A stretch of DNA of 64,000 nt from Terrabacter sp040702505 (GTDB lineage: Bacteria; Actinomycetota; Actinomycetes; Actinomycetales; Dermatophilaceae). The stretch lies in NCBI RefSeq assembly GCF_040702505.1, contig NZ_JBFBLC010000004.1:62001-126000 (forward strand), in the 5' to 3' direction. Each line of letters begins with the position of its first letter. Position 1 is the stretch's first letter. The position numbers were made by a program, and so were the translations under genes. This document shows positions 43,298-51,733 of this stretch, one piece after another. Below the pieces are notes generated by a model, which saw only the letters and a program-made list of their open reading frames with translations, was not told where the DNA came from and ran no database searches.

Positions 43298-44076
43298 ATG
43301 CGCATCGACAGTCCCGGGCTGACGACCGACCTCGAGCTGCTGCGGCTGCAGGGCTCGACCGTCACCGACCACGGCCACCACCTCGTCGTCCGGACCGAGG
43401 CCAACCCGACCTTCTGGTGGGGCAACTTCGTGCTCGTCGAGGGCGAGGCCCGGGCGGACGAGGTCGACCGCTGGGTCGCGCGGTTCGAGGAGGAGTTCCC
43501 CGAGGCGAGGCACCGGGCCGTCGCCTTCACCCTCGACGGCGGCGACACCGAGGCGTGGGCGGCGCGTGGCTGGGAGGTCGAGGGCGCCGTCGACCTGGCC
43601 ACGACGCAGCTGCCGGTCGCCGGGGACGTGCCCGACGGCATACGCACTCGGCCCCTGGAGGGCGACGACGACTGGGAGCAGTCGGGCACGTCGGCGCGTC
43701 CGACACCGGGGACGCCGGGCTGGAGGAGCGCATGGTGTTCGAGCGGCGGCGCGCCGGCGCCCAGCGCGCGCTCGCCGGGTCGGGGCGGGCGCGGTGGTTC
43801 GGCGCCTTCGACGGCGACCGGCTGGTGGCACGGCTGGGCATCGTCCGCCTGGGTGGGCTCGCGCGCTACCAGGACGTCGTGACCCTGGAGAGCCACCGGC
43901 GGCGAGGCATCGCGGGGGCGCTCGTGCGCGCCGCGGGGGAGTGGGCGCTCGAGGACCGAGCCGTGCGCCAGCTCGTCATCCTCGCCGAGGACGGCGGCCC
44001 CGCGATCGGGCTCTACCGGCGGGCCGGCTTCGCGGAGGTCGCCCGTCACGTCGACGTCTCCAAGCCCCCCGCCTGA
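43298..44076 (+). pseudogene. GNAT-family acetyltransferase, frameshifted
   Basis: The first part is read from the ATG at 43298 (MRIDSPGLTTDLELLRLQGS ... EGDDDWEQS), while the acetyl-CoA-binding half (GLARYQDVVTLESHRRRGIA, then AEDGGPAIGLYRRAGFAE to the stop at 44076) is in another frame. The switch falls near 43670-43700 and fits the loss of one base in a run of G and C. Put together it would be a protein of about 258 residues with an N-terminal extra domain and a C-terminal GNAT domain. It may be a true pseudogene or a sequencing error. Family 1 repeats stand on both sides. Confidence 0.7.
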
Positions 44077-44086
44077 CGCCCGATAC

Positions 44087-44128
44087 GTCGAGTGGGCACT
44101 TTCCGTCGTCGGAAAGTGCCCACTCGAC
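44087..44128. repeat. family 1 hairpin (2 inverted copies)
   Basis: GTCGAGTGGGCACTTTCCG (44087-44105) and CGGAAAGTGCCCACTCGAC (44110-44128) form a 19-bp perfect stem with a 4-base loop (TCGT) between the convergent GNAT and universal-stress genes. Here the repeat has the shape of a terminator. Confidence 0.9.
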
Positions 44129-44154
44129 GTGATGTCTTGCGTATGCCGGGTCGC

Positions 44155-44547
44155 TCAGGCCGCCTTGACGGCGAGCACCGGGCAGGTGGCGTCGAGCAGG
44201 AGGCGCTGGGCCGTCGAGCCCAGGAGCAGCTTGCCGACCGGGCTGCGGTGGCGGATGCCGATGACGAGCATCCGCGGCGACTCCGTCTCGATGATCCGCA
44301 GGAGCGCCTCGGCGGGGTCGGTGCCGTGCTCGATGCGCCGCACCTCGTGGGCCACGCCCGACTCGGCGAGGTCGCCGTCGAGCCGGTCGAGGTCCGAGCC
44401 GGCGGCACGGTGGGCGTCGACGAGCTTGTCGTCACGCGACATGTTGATGACGAGGACCGACTCGTCGTGCGACCTGGCCTCGGCGATCGCGGCCGCGAGG
44501 GCGGCCTCGCCTTGCGGGGTGGGGATGTAGCCGACGAGGATCGTCAT
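44155..44547 (-). CDS. universal stress protein (UspA family)
   Basis: A 130-residue single-domain universal stress protein. The ATP-binding motif G-2x-G-9x-G(S/T) is at the C-terminal part: GIRHRSPVGKLLLGSTAQRL. The core begins ILVGYIPTPQGEAAL. The ATG at 44547 overlaps the tctA stop (ATGA) and follows GGAGGTG, so its translation is coupled to the transporter. Usp proteins are often tied to transporters in this way and may sense ATP or adjust transport, but that is an inference. Confidence 0.88.
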   Translation of the reverse strand: MTILVGYIPTPQGEAALAAAIAEARSHDESVLVINMSRDDKLVDAHRAAGSDLDRLDGDLAESGVAHEVRRIEHGTDPAEALLRIIETESPRMLVIGIRHRSPVGKLLLGSTAQRLLLDATCPVLAVKAA

Positions 44548-46088
44548 GCCGTCACCTCCTCCTTGAGCTCGGAGACGAGCCCGGAGCCGGGACCACCGTT
44601 GCCGCCGCGGGCCGCACGGATGGCGCGGGCGATCAGCGGCCACAGGATGGTCAGGGCGATGATGCCGTAGCAGACCCAGGCGACCGGGCCGCCGAGCAGG
44701 CCGCTGACCTCGCCGTGCGAGAGCTGCAGCGAGCGGCGCAGGTGCAGCTCGGCGATCGGGGCCAGGATGACGCCGATGATGAGCGGCAGCACCGGGAAGC
44801 CGAAGCGGCGGATCGCGAAGCCGACGAGGCCGATCCCGAGCAGCAGGTAGAGGTCGAAGGCCTGGCCGTTGACCGCCCACGCACCCATCGTCGCGAAGAA
44901 GAGGATGCCCGCGTAGAGGTAGGGCCGCGGGATCTGGAGCAGCTTCGCCCACAGCGGCGCCATCGGCAGGTTGAGCAGCAGCAGCAGCGTGTTGCCGACG
45001 AAGAGGCTGGCCACGAGCGTCCAGACGAGGACCGGCTCCTTCTCGATGAGCAGCGGACCCGGCTCGAGGCCACGGCCCTGCAGGAACGTGAGGATGATCG
45101 CGGCGGTGGCGTTGGTCGGCAGGCCGATGGCGAGCAGCGGCACGAGGGTGCCCGCGGCCGACGCGTTGTTGGCGGCCTCCGGGCCGGCGACGCCCTCGAT
45201 GGCGCCGTGGCCGAACTCCTCGGGGTGCTTGGTCAGCTTGCGCTCGGCCACGTAGGACAGGAACGTCGGCACCTCGGCGCCGCCGGCGGGGATGGCGCCG
45301 AAGGGGAAGCCGAGCGCGGTGCCGCGCAGCCACGGCTTCCACGAGCGCTTCCAGTCCTGGCGGCCCATCCACGGCTGGCCCACGGGGATGACGCCGCCGG
45401 CCTTGCGCCGCAGGTGGGCGGCGACCCACAGGGCCTCGCCGACGGCGAAGAGCCCCACCGCGACGACGACGATGTCGATGCCGTCGGCCAGCTGCGGGAT
45501 GCCGAAGGTCATCCGCTGCTGGCCGGTCACCTTGTCGATGCCGATGATGCCGATGGACAGGCCGACGAGCAGCGAGGCGAAGCCGCGCAGGCGCGAGGAG
45601 CCGAGCACCATGCTCGCGCCGACGAAGGCCAGCAGGATGATCGCGAAGTACTCCGGCGAGCCGAGCTGGATCGCGAAGGCGACGACCTGCGGCATGACGA
45701 GCACGAGCAGGACGGTGGCGATGGTGCCGGCGACGAAGGAGCCGATGGCGGCGGTGGCGAGCGCCTGGGCGGCGCGTCCGGCCTTGGCCATCTTGTTGCC
45801 CTCGAGCGCGGTGACGACCGACGACGACTCGCCCGGGGTGTTGAGCAGGATCGAGGTCGTCGACCCGCCGTACATGCCGCCGTAGAAGATGCCGGCGAAC
45901 ATGATGAGCGCCTGCGTCGTGTCGAGGGTGAAGGTGATCGGCAGCAGCAGGGCCACGGTCATGGCCGGGCCGATGCCGGGGAGCACGCCGACGGCCGTGC
46001 CGACGACGACGCCGATGAACGCGAAGAGCAGGTTCAGCGGCGTCATGACGTGCGCGAAGCCGTCGAGGAGGTGGTTGAGGTTGTCCAT
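44544..46088 (-). CDS. tctA: tripartite tricarboxylate transporter, large permease TctA
   Basis: A 514-residue permease with about 12 helices. TctA signatures are VGVLPGIGPAMTVALLLPIT, GIFYGGMYGGSTTSILLNTP, FGAIPAGGAEVPTFLSY, and ANNASAAGTLVPLLAIGLPT. It imports citrate or related carboxylates with TctB and the lipoprotein TctC. The ATG at 46088 overlaps the tctB stop by one base. The order tctC-tctB-tctA-usp is one operon, divergent from the citA/citB-type regulators. Confidence 0.93.
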   Translation of the reverse strand: MDNLNHLLDGFAHVMTPLNLLFAFIGVVVGTAVGVLPGIGPAMTVALLLPITFTLDTTQALIMFAGIFYGGMYGGSTTSILLNTPGESSSVVTALEGNKMAKAGRAAQALATAAIGSFVAGTIATVLLVLVMPQVVAFAIQLGSPEYFAIILLAFVGASMVLGSSRLRGFASLLVGLSIGIIGIDKVTGQQRMTFGIPQLADGIDIVVVAVGLFAVGEALWVAAHLRRKAGGVIPVGQPWMGRQDWKRSWKPWLRGTALGFPFGAIPAGGAEVPTFLSYVAERKLTKHPEEFGHGAIEGVAGPEAANNASAAGTLVPLLAIGLPTNATAAIILTFLQGRGLEPGPLLIEKEPVLVWTLVASLFVGNTLLLLLNLPMAPLWAKLLQIPRPYLYAGILFFATMGAWAVNGQAFDLYLLLGIGLVGFAIRRFGFPVLPLIIGVILAPIAELHLRRSLQLSHGEVSGLLGGPVAWVCYGIIALTILWPLIARAIRAARGGNGGPGSGLVSELKEEVTA

Positions 46089-46633
46089 CAGAGGATTCCT
46101 TGGAGGATGCCGGCGGGCAGGTTGACCCCGAGCCCGATGGCGAACGCGTAGAAGGTGCCGAGGGAGATCGCGATCCCCACGAGGAGGCCACGGACGACGT
46201 GGCGGTTGCCGAGCGCGTACGCGCAGCCGGTGAAGAGCAGCGTGCCGGCGATGACCCAGCCAAGCGGCTCCATGAGGGCGGCGCTCACGCCGAAGATGAC
46301 GACGAGCAGGCCGACGGTCTTCCAGTCGGCCTTGGCGCCGAGGTCGACGTCCTCGCCCTCGTCGGCAGCCCCGACCCCACCGCGGTGGATGTCGATGGCG
46401 TAGAGCACGGAGGTGACGAGGAGCAGGATGCCCAGGACGGTCGGGATGACCCTCGGGCCGAGCGAGTCGTTGCTGCTCGCCACCGGGGCGAGCGAGGCCG
46501 AGTTGACGAGCAGGACGATGCCGAGGCCGGCGAGGGCCGCGCACATGCCGTACTGCGCGCGGTCCCCGCCCTGCTTCTCGACATCCTGGCCCGCGGGCTC
46601 GGGGTGCGTGCGGTCAGGTGTCGTGTCCGTCAT
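46088..46633 (-). CDS. tctB: tripartite tricarboxylate transporter, small permease TctB
   Basis: A 181-residue protein with four membrane helices (CAALAGLGIVLLVNSASL, IPTVLGILLLVTSVLYAI, TVGLLVVIFGVSAAL, and a pair of helices from LLVGIAISLGTFYAFAIGL). The GPRVIPTVLG block is typical of TctB. It is between tctC (one base gap) and tctA. A hydrophilic N-terminal tail of about 28 residues precedes the first helix. Confidence 0.9.
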   Translation of the reverse strand: MTDTTPDRTHPEPAGQDVEKQGGDRAQYGMCAALAGLGIVLLVNSASLAPVASSNDSLGPRVIPTVLGILLLVTSVLYAIDIHRGGVGAADEGEDVDLGAKADWKTVGLLVVIFGVSAALMEPLGWVIAGTLLFTGCAYALGNRHVVRGLLVGIAISLGTFYAFAIGLGVNLPAGILQGIL

Positions 46634-46634
46634 G

Positions 46635-47672
46635 TCAGCTGGTCAGCCCGAGACCCTTGAGGATGTCGGCGACGTCCTGGTCCTGCGCCTTGAGGAAGGT
46701 GCCGAACTGGTCGCCGGTCTCGAAGGCGTCGGTCCAGCCGCGCTTCTCGAGCTCGGCCTTCCATGCGTCGGAGCCGTGCATCTTGGTCAGCGCGTCGACC
46801 CAGACCTGCTTGTCGCCGGCCGAGATCTGCGGCGGGGCGACGATGCCACGCCAGTTGGTGAAGGTGAAGTCGATGCCCGACTCCTTGACGGTGGGCACGT
46901 CGGGGAGGGCGTCGATGCGCTTGTCGCTCGTGACGGCGAGGATCCGCACCGAGCCGGACTTGACCTGCTCGAGGAACTCGCCGAACCCGCTGGCGCCGAA
47001 GGCGATCTTGTTGCCGAGGACCGCCGGGAGCAGCTCGCCGCCGCCGTCGTAGGAGATGTAGGAGACCTTGGTCGGGTCGATGCCGACCGCCTTGGCCAGC
47101 TGCATCGGCAGGAGGTGGTCGGGGCCGCCCGGGCTGGAGCCGCCGCCGACGTTGATCTTCGACGGGTCCTTCTTCCAGGCGTCGACGAGGCTCTTGAGGT
47201 CCTTGTACGGCGAGTCCTTGGAGACGACGATCGCGCCGGCCTCCTCGATGAGCTTGGCGATCGGGGTGGTGTCACCGAGGGTGGCCTTCGACTTCTGCGT
47301 GTAGGCCGCGCCGACGACGCCGAGGCCCATCTGCATGGCGAGCTTGCCGTTGCCCTTCTCGTTGACGACGCGCTGCAGGCCGACGGTGCCGCCCGCGCCT
47401 GGCAGGTTGAAGACCTGCACCGAGTTCGTGACCTTCTGGTTCTCCATGACCTGGGCCACCGTGCGGGCGGTGGTGTCGTAGCCGCCACCGGGGCTGTTGG
47501 GGACCATGATCTGCAGGCCCGTCGCGGGGCCGGCGGCGGCGCCGGTGGAGGCGTCGTCCTTCTTGGCGGTAGCGCCGCAGGCCGACAGGGCCAGGGCGCC
47601 GGCGGCGGCGAGGGCGACGAACGCGCCGACACGACGGCTGCGGTCGTGACGGGCAGTGGGGTGAGTGCTCAT
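46635..47672 (-). CDS. tctC: tripartite tricarboxylate transporter substrate-binding lipoprotein TctC
   Basis: A 345-residue Bug-family binding protein. The signal peptide ends in a lipobox LALSACG with Cys32 as the lipidation site. The Bug motifs are NSPGGGYDTTAR and NLPGAGGTVGLQRVV near the N-terminus, VGGGSSPGGPDHLLPMQLA, and DALPDVPTVKESGIDF. It captures a carboxylate outside the membrane and gives it to TctA/B. The ATG at 47672 follows GAAAGAGA. It is divergent from the histidine kinase gene. Confidence 0.93.
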   Translation of the reverse strand: MSTHPTARHDRSRRVGAFVALAAAGALALSACGATAKKDDASTGAAAGPATGLQIMVPNSPGGGYDTTARTVAQVMENQKVTNSVQVFNLPGAGGTVGLQRVVNEKGNGKLAMQMGLGVVGAAYTQKSKATLGDTTPIAKLIEEAGAIVVSKDSPYKDLKSLVDAWKKDPSKINVGGGSSPGGPDHLLPMQLAKAVGIDPTKVSYISYDGGGELLPAVLGNKIAFGASGFGEFLEQVKSGSVRILAVTSDKRIDALPDVPTVKESGIDFTFTNWRGIVAPPQISAGDKQVWVDALTKMHGSDAWKAELEKRGWTDAFETGDQFGTFLKAQDQDVADILKGLGLTS

Positions 47673-47754
47673 CGTTGAGATCTCTTTCGCGATCTGAGGC
47701 TGGACGGGCATGATCGTGCCCGCGTCCCGGAGCGGTGTCGCCGTTGTGTCACCA

Positions 47755-49488
47755 ATGAAGGTTGAGTTCGTTGTGGTCAAGCAGAGCAGGCGCCGGTGGT
47801 TCGGCCGGTGGTTCGGCGGGCTGACCCTCACGGGGCAGCTGTTCGCCGTGCAGCTGCTGATTCTCCTCGGCGTCCTCGTGGCGGTCGCGCTCGTCTCGCT
47901 GTCCCAGTCGGAGGCCACCTTCACGCGTACCGAGGGCCGTCGGGTGTCGGCGATCGCCGAGCAGCTGGCGGCCACCCCGATCGTGCGCACCGAGATGTCG
48001 CCCGGCGGGGTGCCCAACGTGCTGCCGAGCCTCGTCCAGACGATCGTGACGCAGTACAACATCACCTCGATGAGCGTCGCCGACGCCGACGAGGTGGTAC
48101 GCGTGTCGTCCGACCCGACGCTCGAGCGGGCTCCGATGCCGGTCGGGTCACCCGCGGTGTCCGACGGGGCGAGCTGGACGGGCGTCATGGAGCTCGGCGG
48201 CGAACGGATGATCGTCGCGCAGAGCCCGCTGCTCTCGGTGCCCGACCCGAGGGCCGACGAGCCGCAGCTGCCCGTGGGCACCCAGCTCGGGACCGTCATG
48301 ATCGCCGTGCGTATGCCGTCCGCCTGGGACCGCCTGCTCGGCAACTCCTCGTACCTGCCGACCTACCTCGGCATCGCGCTGCTCCTGGGCGGGGTCGGCT
48401 CGTGGCTGCTGGCGCGGCGCATCAAGCGGCAGACGCTCGGGCTCGAGCCGGCGGAGATCACCGGGCTCGCGGAGAGCCGCGAGGCCATGCTCTTCGGCCT
48501 GGCCGAGGGGGTGGTCGCACTCGACACCAACGAGCGGATCACGTTGGTGAACAACGTCGCCCAGCGTCTGCTCGACCTTCCCGAGCACGCGGTCGGGATG
48601 CGCCTGGACGACCTGCCGATGGGTGACCGGTTGCGGGACGTGCTGCGCGGGGTGGCCGATGAGGGCGAGGCGACGGGCGCTGACGGGTCGGTCGCGGTGC
48701 CGCGCGACCAGGTGGTGGTGCGGCGAGGGCGGGTGCTCGTCATGAACCGCATGGAGGTCAGCAAGGACGGCCGGGCGCTCGGCTCGGTGACGACCCTGCG
48801 CGACCGCACCGAGCTGGCCGACCTCGAGCGCGAGATCGGCTCGTTCCGCAGCACGACGGAGCTGTTGCGGGCGCAGGCGCACGAGTTCGCCAACCAGCTG
48901 CACACGATCAGCGGGCTGATCCAGCTCGAGGAGTACGACGAGGTGGTCGGCTACGTCGACTCGGTCAGCGAGCACCGCGCCCAGCTCGACCTCACGGTCA
49001 CCCGGCGCATCCGCGACACGGCGGTCACGGCCCTGGTGATGGCCAAGGCGGCGCAGGCGACCGAGCGCCGGGTCGAGCTGCGGGTGTCTGACGACACGTC
49101 GCTAGGCCGCATGGGCGCCCGCGACTCGGCGGACGTGGCCGCGGTGGTCGGCAACCTCGTCGACAACGCGATCGACGCGGCCGCGTCGTCGGAGGGCGCG
49201 GACAAGTGGGTCGAGCTGTCGATCCGGCAGGACGCCAGCTCGCTCGAGATCAGCGTCGTCGACTCCGGGCCCGGGATCGCGCCGGAGGTCGTCACCGAGG
49301 TCTTCACCCACGGCTACACCACCAAGGCGGCCCGCGCCGGCGAGCGCGGCATCGGCTTGGCCCTGACGCGCCTGATCTGCCAACGTCGGGGCGGCGAGGT
49401 GGACGTCGAGAACACGCCCACCGGTGCGAAGTTCGTCGCACGCCTCACCGTCGAGGCCGCACCGGTGCTGATGGAGGAGAAGCGATGA
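47755..49488 (+). CDS. sensor histidine kinase, CitA/DcuS family
   Basis: A 577-residue kinase. A first helix (LFAVQLLILLGVLVAVALVS), an extracytoplasmic sensor of about 150 residues, and a second helix (YLPTYLGIALLLGGVGSWLL) are followed by a PAS-like domain, then a SpoB-type H-box RAQAHEFANQLHTISGLIQL and an ATPase domain (NLVDNAIDAA; DSGPGIAPEV; GERGIGLAL). The sensor probably binds a tricarboxylate. The start is uncertain: ATG 47755 is used, while 47710 and later GTG codons are possible. It overlaps the response regulator gene. Confidence 0.9.
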   Translation: MKVEFVVVKQSRRRWFGRWFGGLTLTGQLFAVQLLILLGVLVAVALVSLSQSEATFTRTEGRRVSAIAEQLAATPIVRTEMSPGGVPNVLPSLVQTIVTQYNITSMSVADADEVVRVSSDPTLERAPMPVGSPAVSDGASWTGVMELGGERMIVAQSPLLSVPDPRADEPQLPVGTQLGTVMIAVRMPSAWDRLLGNSSYLPTYLGIALLLGGVGSWLLARRIKRQTLGLEPAEITGLAESREAMLFGLAEGVVALDTNERITLVNNVAQRLLDLPEHAVGMRLDDLPMGDRLRDVLRGVADEGEATGADGSVAVPRDQVVVRRGRVLVMNRMEVSKDGRALGSVTTLRDRTELADLEREIGSFRSTTELLRAQAHEFANQLHTISGLIQLEEYDEVVGYVDSVSEHRAQLDLTVTRRIRDTAVTALVMAKAAQATERRVELRVSDDTSLGRMGARDSADVAAVVGNLVDNAIDAAASSEGADKWVELSIRQDASSLEISVVDSGPGIAPEVVTEVFTHGYTTKAARAGERGIGLALTRLICQRRGGEVDVENTPTGAKFVARLTVEAAPVLMEEKR

Positions 49489-50156
49489 CCAGCGTTCTCG
49501 TCGTCGACGACGACTTCATGGTGGCCCGCATCCACCGGGGCTTCGTCGAGCGGATCGAGGGCTTCGAGGTCGTCGGCTCGGCGCAGACGGGTGAGGAGGC
49601 GCTGGCCCTGGTCGGCTCGCTGCAGCCGGACCTCGTGCTGCTCGACCTCTACCTGCCGGACGCGTTCGGGCTCGACGTCGTGACCCGGCTGCGGGCTGCC
49701 GGCGAGACGTGCGACGTGCTCGTCATCACCGCCGCCAAGGAGGCCGACGCGGTGCGCGGTGCGGTGCGCCAGGGCGTCGTCGGCTATCTCCTCAAGCCGT
49801 TCACCTTCGCCGACCTCGAGCAGCGACTGAGGGCGTATGCCGCCGAGCGGGCTCGCGACCTCGGCGACGACCTCACGCAGGAGCAGATCGACGCCGCCTT
49901 CGGGGGGCAGCCGGTCGGGCGCGGCGGGGTCGCGCTGCTGCCGAAGGGGCTGAGCGCCGAGACGGCGGAGGCCGTGCAGGCGGCGCTGCGCGACGCGACG
50001 GACACGTTGTCGGCGACGGAATGCGCTGAGGCCGTGGGGATCTCGCGGGTGAGCGCCCGCCGCTACCTCGAGCACTTCGCCGCGTCTGGGCGAGCGGACG
50101 TCACGCTGCGCTACGGCGCGACCGGCCGCCCGGAGCGCCGCTACCGCCGCGTCTGA
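49485..50156 (+). CDS. response regulator, CitB/DcuR family
   Basis: A 223-residue regulator. The receiver domain has the acidic pair DDD (8-10), phospho-acceptor Asp54 in LLDLYLP, and Lys in LLKPF. The C-terminal helix-turn-helix is in LSATECAEAVGISRVSARRY. It pairs with the preceding kinase (ATGA overlap) and probably activates the divergent tctCBA-usp operon when citrate or a similar acid is present. Confidence 0.9.
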   Translation: MTSVLVVDDDFMVARIHRGFVERIEGFEVVGSAQTGEEALALVGSLQPDLVLLDLYLPDAFGLDVVTRLRAAGETCDVLVITAAKEADAVRGAVRQGVVGYLLKPFTFADLEQRLRAYAAERARDLGDDLTQEQIDAAFGGQPVGRGGVALLPKGLSAETAEAVQAALRDATDTLSATECAEAVGISRVSARRYLEHFAASGRADVTLRYGATGRPERRYRRV

Positions 50157-50316
50157 CCTGTGGACAGATGAAGCAAACTGCCCACTCGACTTTCAGGAGC
50201 GGAGGCACCCACCCACAAACCACGTCGAGTGGGCACTTTCCGTCAGTTGTCCACACCCCGATGCCACGAGTCGGCGCGTCAGGCTGTGGACAGATGCAGC
50301 AAAGTGCCCACTCGAC
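50157..50316. repeat. family 1 repeats with ~93-bp composite element
   Basis: A half-element is at 50157-50190 (CTGTGGACAGATGAAGC..., with AAACTG for AAAGTG). The full composite is at 50224-50316: GTCGAGTGGGCACTTT, inner TTGTCCACA, a centre of about 30 bp, inner CTGTGGACA, GCAGC and the inverted AAAGTGCCCACTCGAC. It would fold into one long interrupted hairpin. It is between the convergent response-regulator and flavin-reductase genes. Confidence 0.9.
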
Positions 50317-50342
50317 TTGGCAGGGAGGAGGGGGCGTGCTCG

Positions 50343-50918
50343 TCAGCTGGCTTGGGTCTCGGGCTCGTCGTCCACGGCAGGTGCCGTCTGCTCGACGGCC
50401 TCGATGGGCTCGACCGGGTGCGGGAGGTGGGTGCCGAAGAGGCGGTCGTGGTAGGTGAGCGGCCGGCCCGTGCCCGCTTCCGCCGCGACCACTGCGCCGA
50501 TCACGACGACGTGGTCGCCGGCGGGGACCAGCGAGCGCACCTCGAGGCCGATCCACGCATGGACCCGCGGCAGCCGCGGGGCGCCTCCCAGAAGCGTCCA
50601 GTCGAGCCCGGCGAAGCGGTCGGCAGCCGCGCGGGCGAAGCGCATCGCCAAGGAGGCCTGCGTCGAGCTCAACACGTTGACGCCCAGGCGTGTGCCGGGC
50701 GCGACCAGGGCGAGCAGCCGGCTGGATCGCTGCAGGGCCACGGTCATCAGGGGCGGGTCCATCGAGAGTGAGTCGAACGCCGACACGGTCGTGCCGTGGG
50801 GCGTCCCGTCGACGCATGCCGTCACGACCGAGACCGGGGCCGCGACGTGCCGCATCGCCTCCCTGAAGTCGCGCTCCAGCGGGGGCCGTTCGGGGCGGGG
50901 GTCAGCCGAGCGTGCCAC
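50343..50918 (-). CDS. flavin reductase family protein (FMN-binding split barrel)
   Basis: A 191-residue protein of the flavin-reductase/HpaC type. Blocks are FREAMRHVAAPVSVVTACVDG, GTTVSAFDSLSMDPPLMTVA, LGVNVLSSTQASLAMRFA and the C-terminal RPLTYHDRLFGTH. It would pass FMNH2 or FADH2 to a partner monooxygenase, and the gene two places away fits that role. The GTG at 50918 lies inside the end of the HxlR gene (17-bp overlap), so the two are cotranscribed. Confidence 0.88.
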   Translation of the reverse strand: MARSADPRPERPPLERDFREAMRHVAAPVSVVTACVDGTPHGTTVSAFDSLSMDPPLMTVALQRSSRLLALVAPGTRLGVNVLSSTQASLAMRFARAAADRFAGLDWTLLGGAPRLPRVHAWIGLEVRSLVPAGDHVVVIGAVVAAEAGTGRPLTYHDRLFGTHLPHPVEPIEAVEQTAPAVDDEPETQAS

Positions 50919-51624
50919 GGGCCGCTCCCTCCGCCGCGAGTGCCCGCTGGGCGCGCTCCTTGCTCACCTTGGCCCACGGACTCCAGAGGAACCAGGTGGG
51001 CAGTGACCGCGTGAGCTGCGGCATCCCGTGCACCTCGATGTCGCCGGCCAGCACCGACTGGCGCCAGCTGCGCACGCCCGAGAACACCTCGGAGAACGTC
51101 GCGGTGGTTGCGCTCGCGACGACGTCCGGCTCGAAGCCGGGGTGCTGCACGCAGACCGAGGCGGTGCCGCGGTCGAGCATCAGCCAGATCGTCTCGCCGG
51201 CGTCGCGGAAGCGGAACTCGACGACGGTCCGGTGCGGCGGGAACCTGCGCGGCTCGACCCGCTGGTGCATCCACCACATCAGCGTCGTCGGTGGCACCGT
51301 GTCCGGCTTGAGGTCCTCGAAGAGCCACTCGATGGCCCAGCGGCTCATCGCGTCGATGACCGACTCGAGGTCGCGGCCGGCATCGGTCAGGCGGTACTCG
51401 CGCCCTCGCCCGTTCGGCGACGGCCACGTCTCGACCACGCCGCGACGCTCGAGATGGCGCAGCCGCTGCACGAGCAGGGTCCGCGAGATGCCGGGGAGGG
51501 CCCGCGCGATCTCGTTGAAGCGGGTGCTCCCGAGGAGCAGCTCGCGGATGATCAGGGGCGTCCACCGGTCGGCGACGACCTCGGTCGCCATGTTGACCGG
51601 GCAGTAGTCGCCGTACTCAGCCAT
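50902..51624 (-). CDS. HxlR-family regulator with C-terminal sterol-carrier-like domain
   Basis: A 240-residue regulator. The N-terminal winged helix is of the HxlR type: YCPVNMATEVVADRWTPLII, RFNEIARALPGISRTLLVQR and VVETWPSPNGRGREYRLTDA. The C-terminal 100 residues resemble an SCP2-like ligand pocket (FRFRDAGETIWLMLDRGTAS). The gene is divergent from the monooxygenase-like gene and overlaps the flavin reductase gene. A short palindrome ACTCCGGGAGT at 51651-51661 in the divergent gap may be its operator. Confidence 0.88.
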   Translation of the reverse strand: MAEYGDYCPVNMATEVVADRWTPLIIRELLLGSTRFNEIARALPGISRTLLVQRLRHLERRGVVETWPSPNGRGREYRLTDAGRDLESVIDAMSRWAIEWLFEDLKPDTVPPTTLMWWMHQRVEPRRFPPHRTVVEFRFRDAGETIWLMLDRGTASVCVQHPGFEPDVVASATTATFSEVFSGVRSWRQSVLAGDIEVHGMPQLTRSLPTWFLWSPWAKVSKERAQRALAAEGAARGTLG

Positions 51625-51733
51625 GAGCCCAGTGTCGGACAACGACCGTGACTCCGGGAGTACACAATCTGGACCGTTTCGGTAGCGATCGAGCACTGGA
51701 GGCGGCCACCCGCGCGACCGGAGTCTGGGACGC

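Noticed and set aside
43670..43700. Programmed ribosomal frameshift in the GNAT gene
   Set aside because: There is no slippery heptamer or following structure that I can see, and GNAT enzymes are not known to use one. A mutation or an error is simpler.
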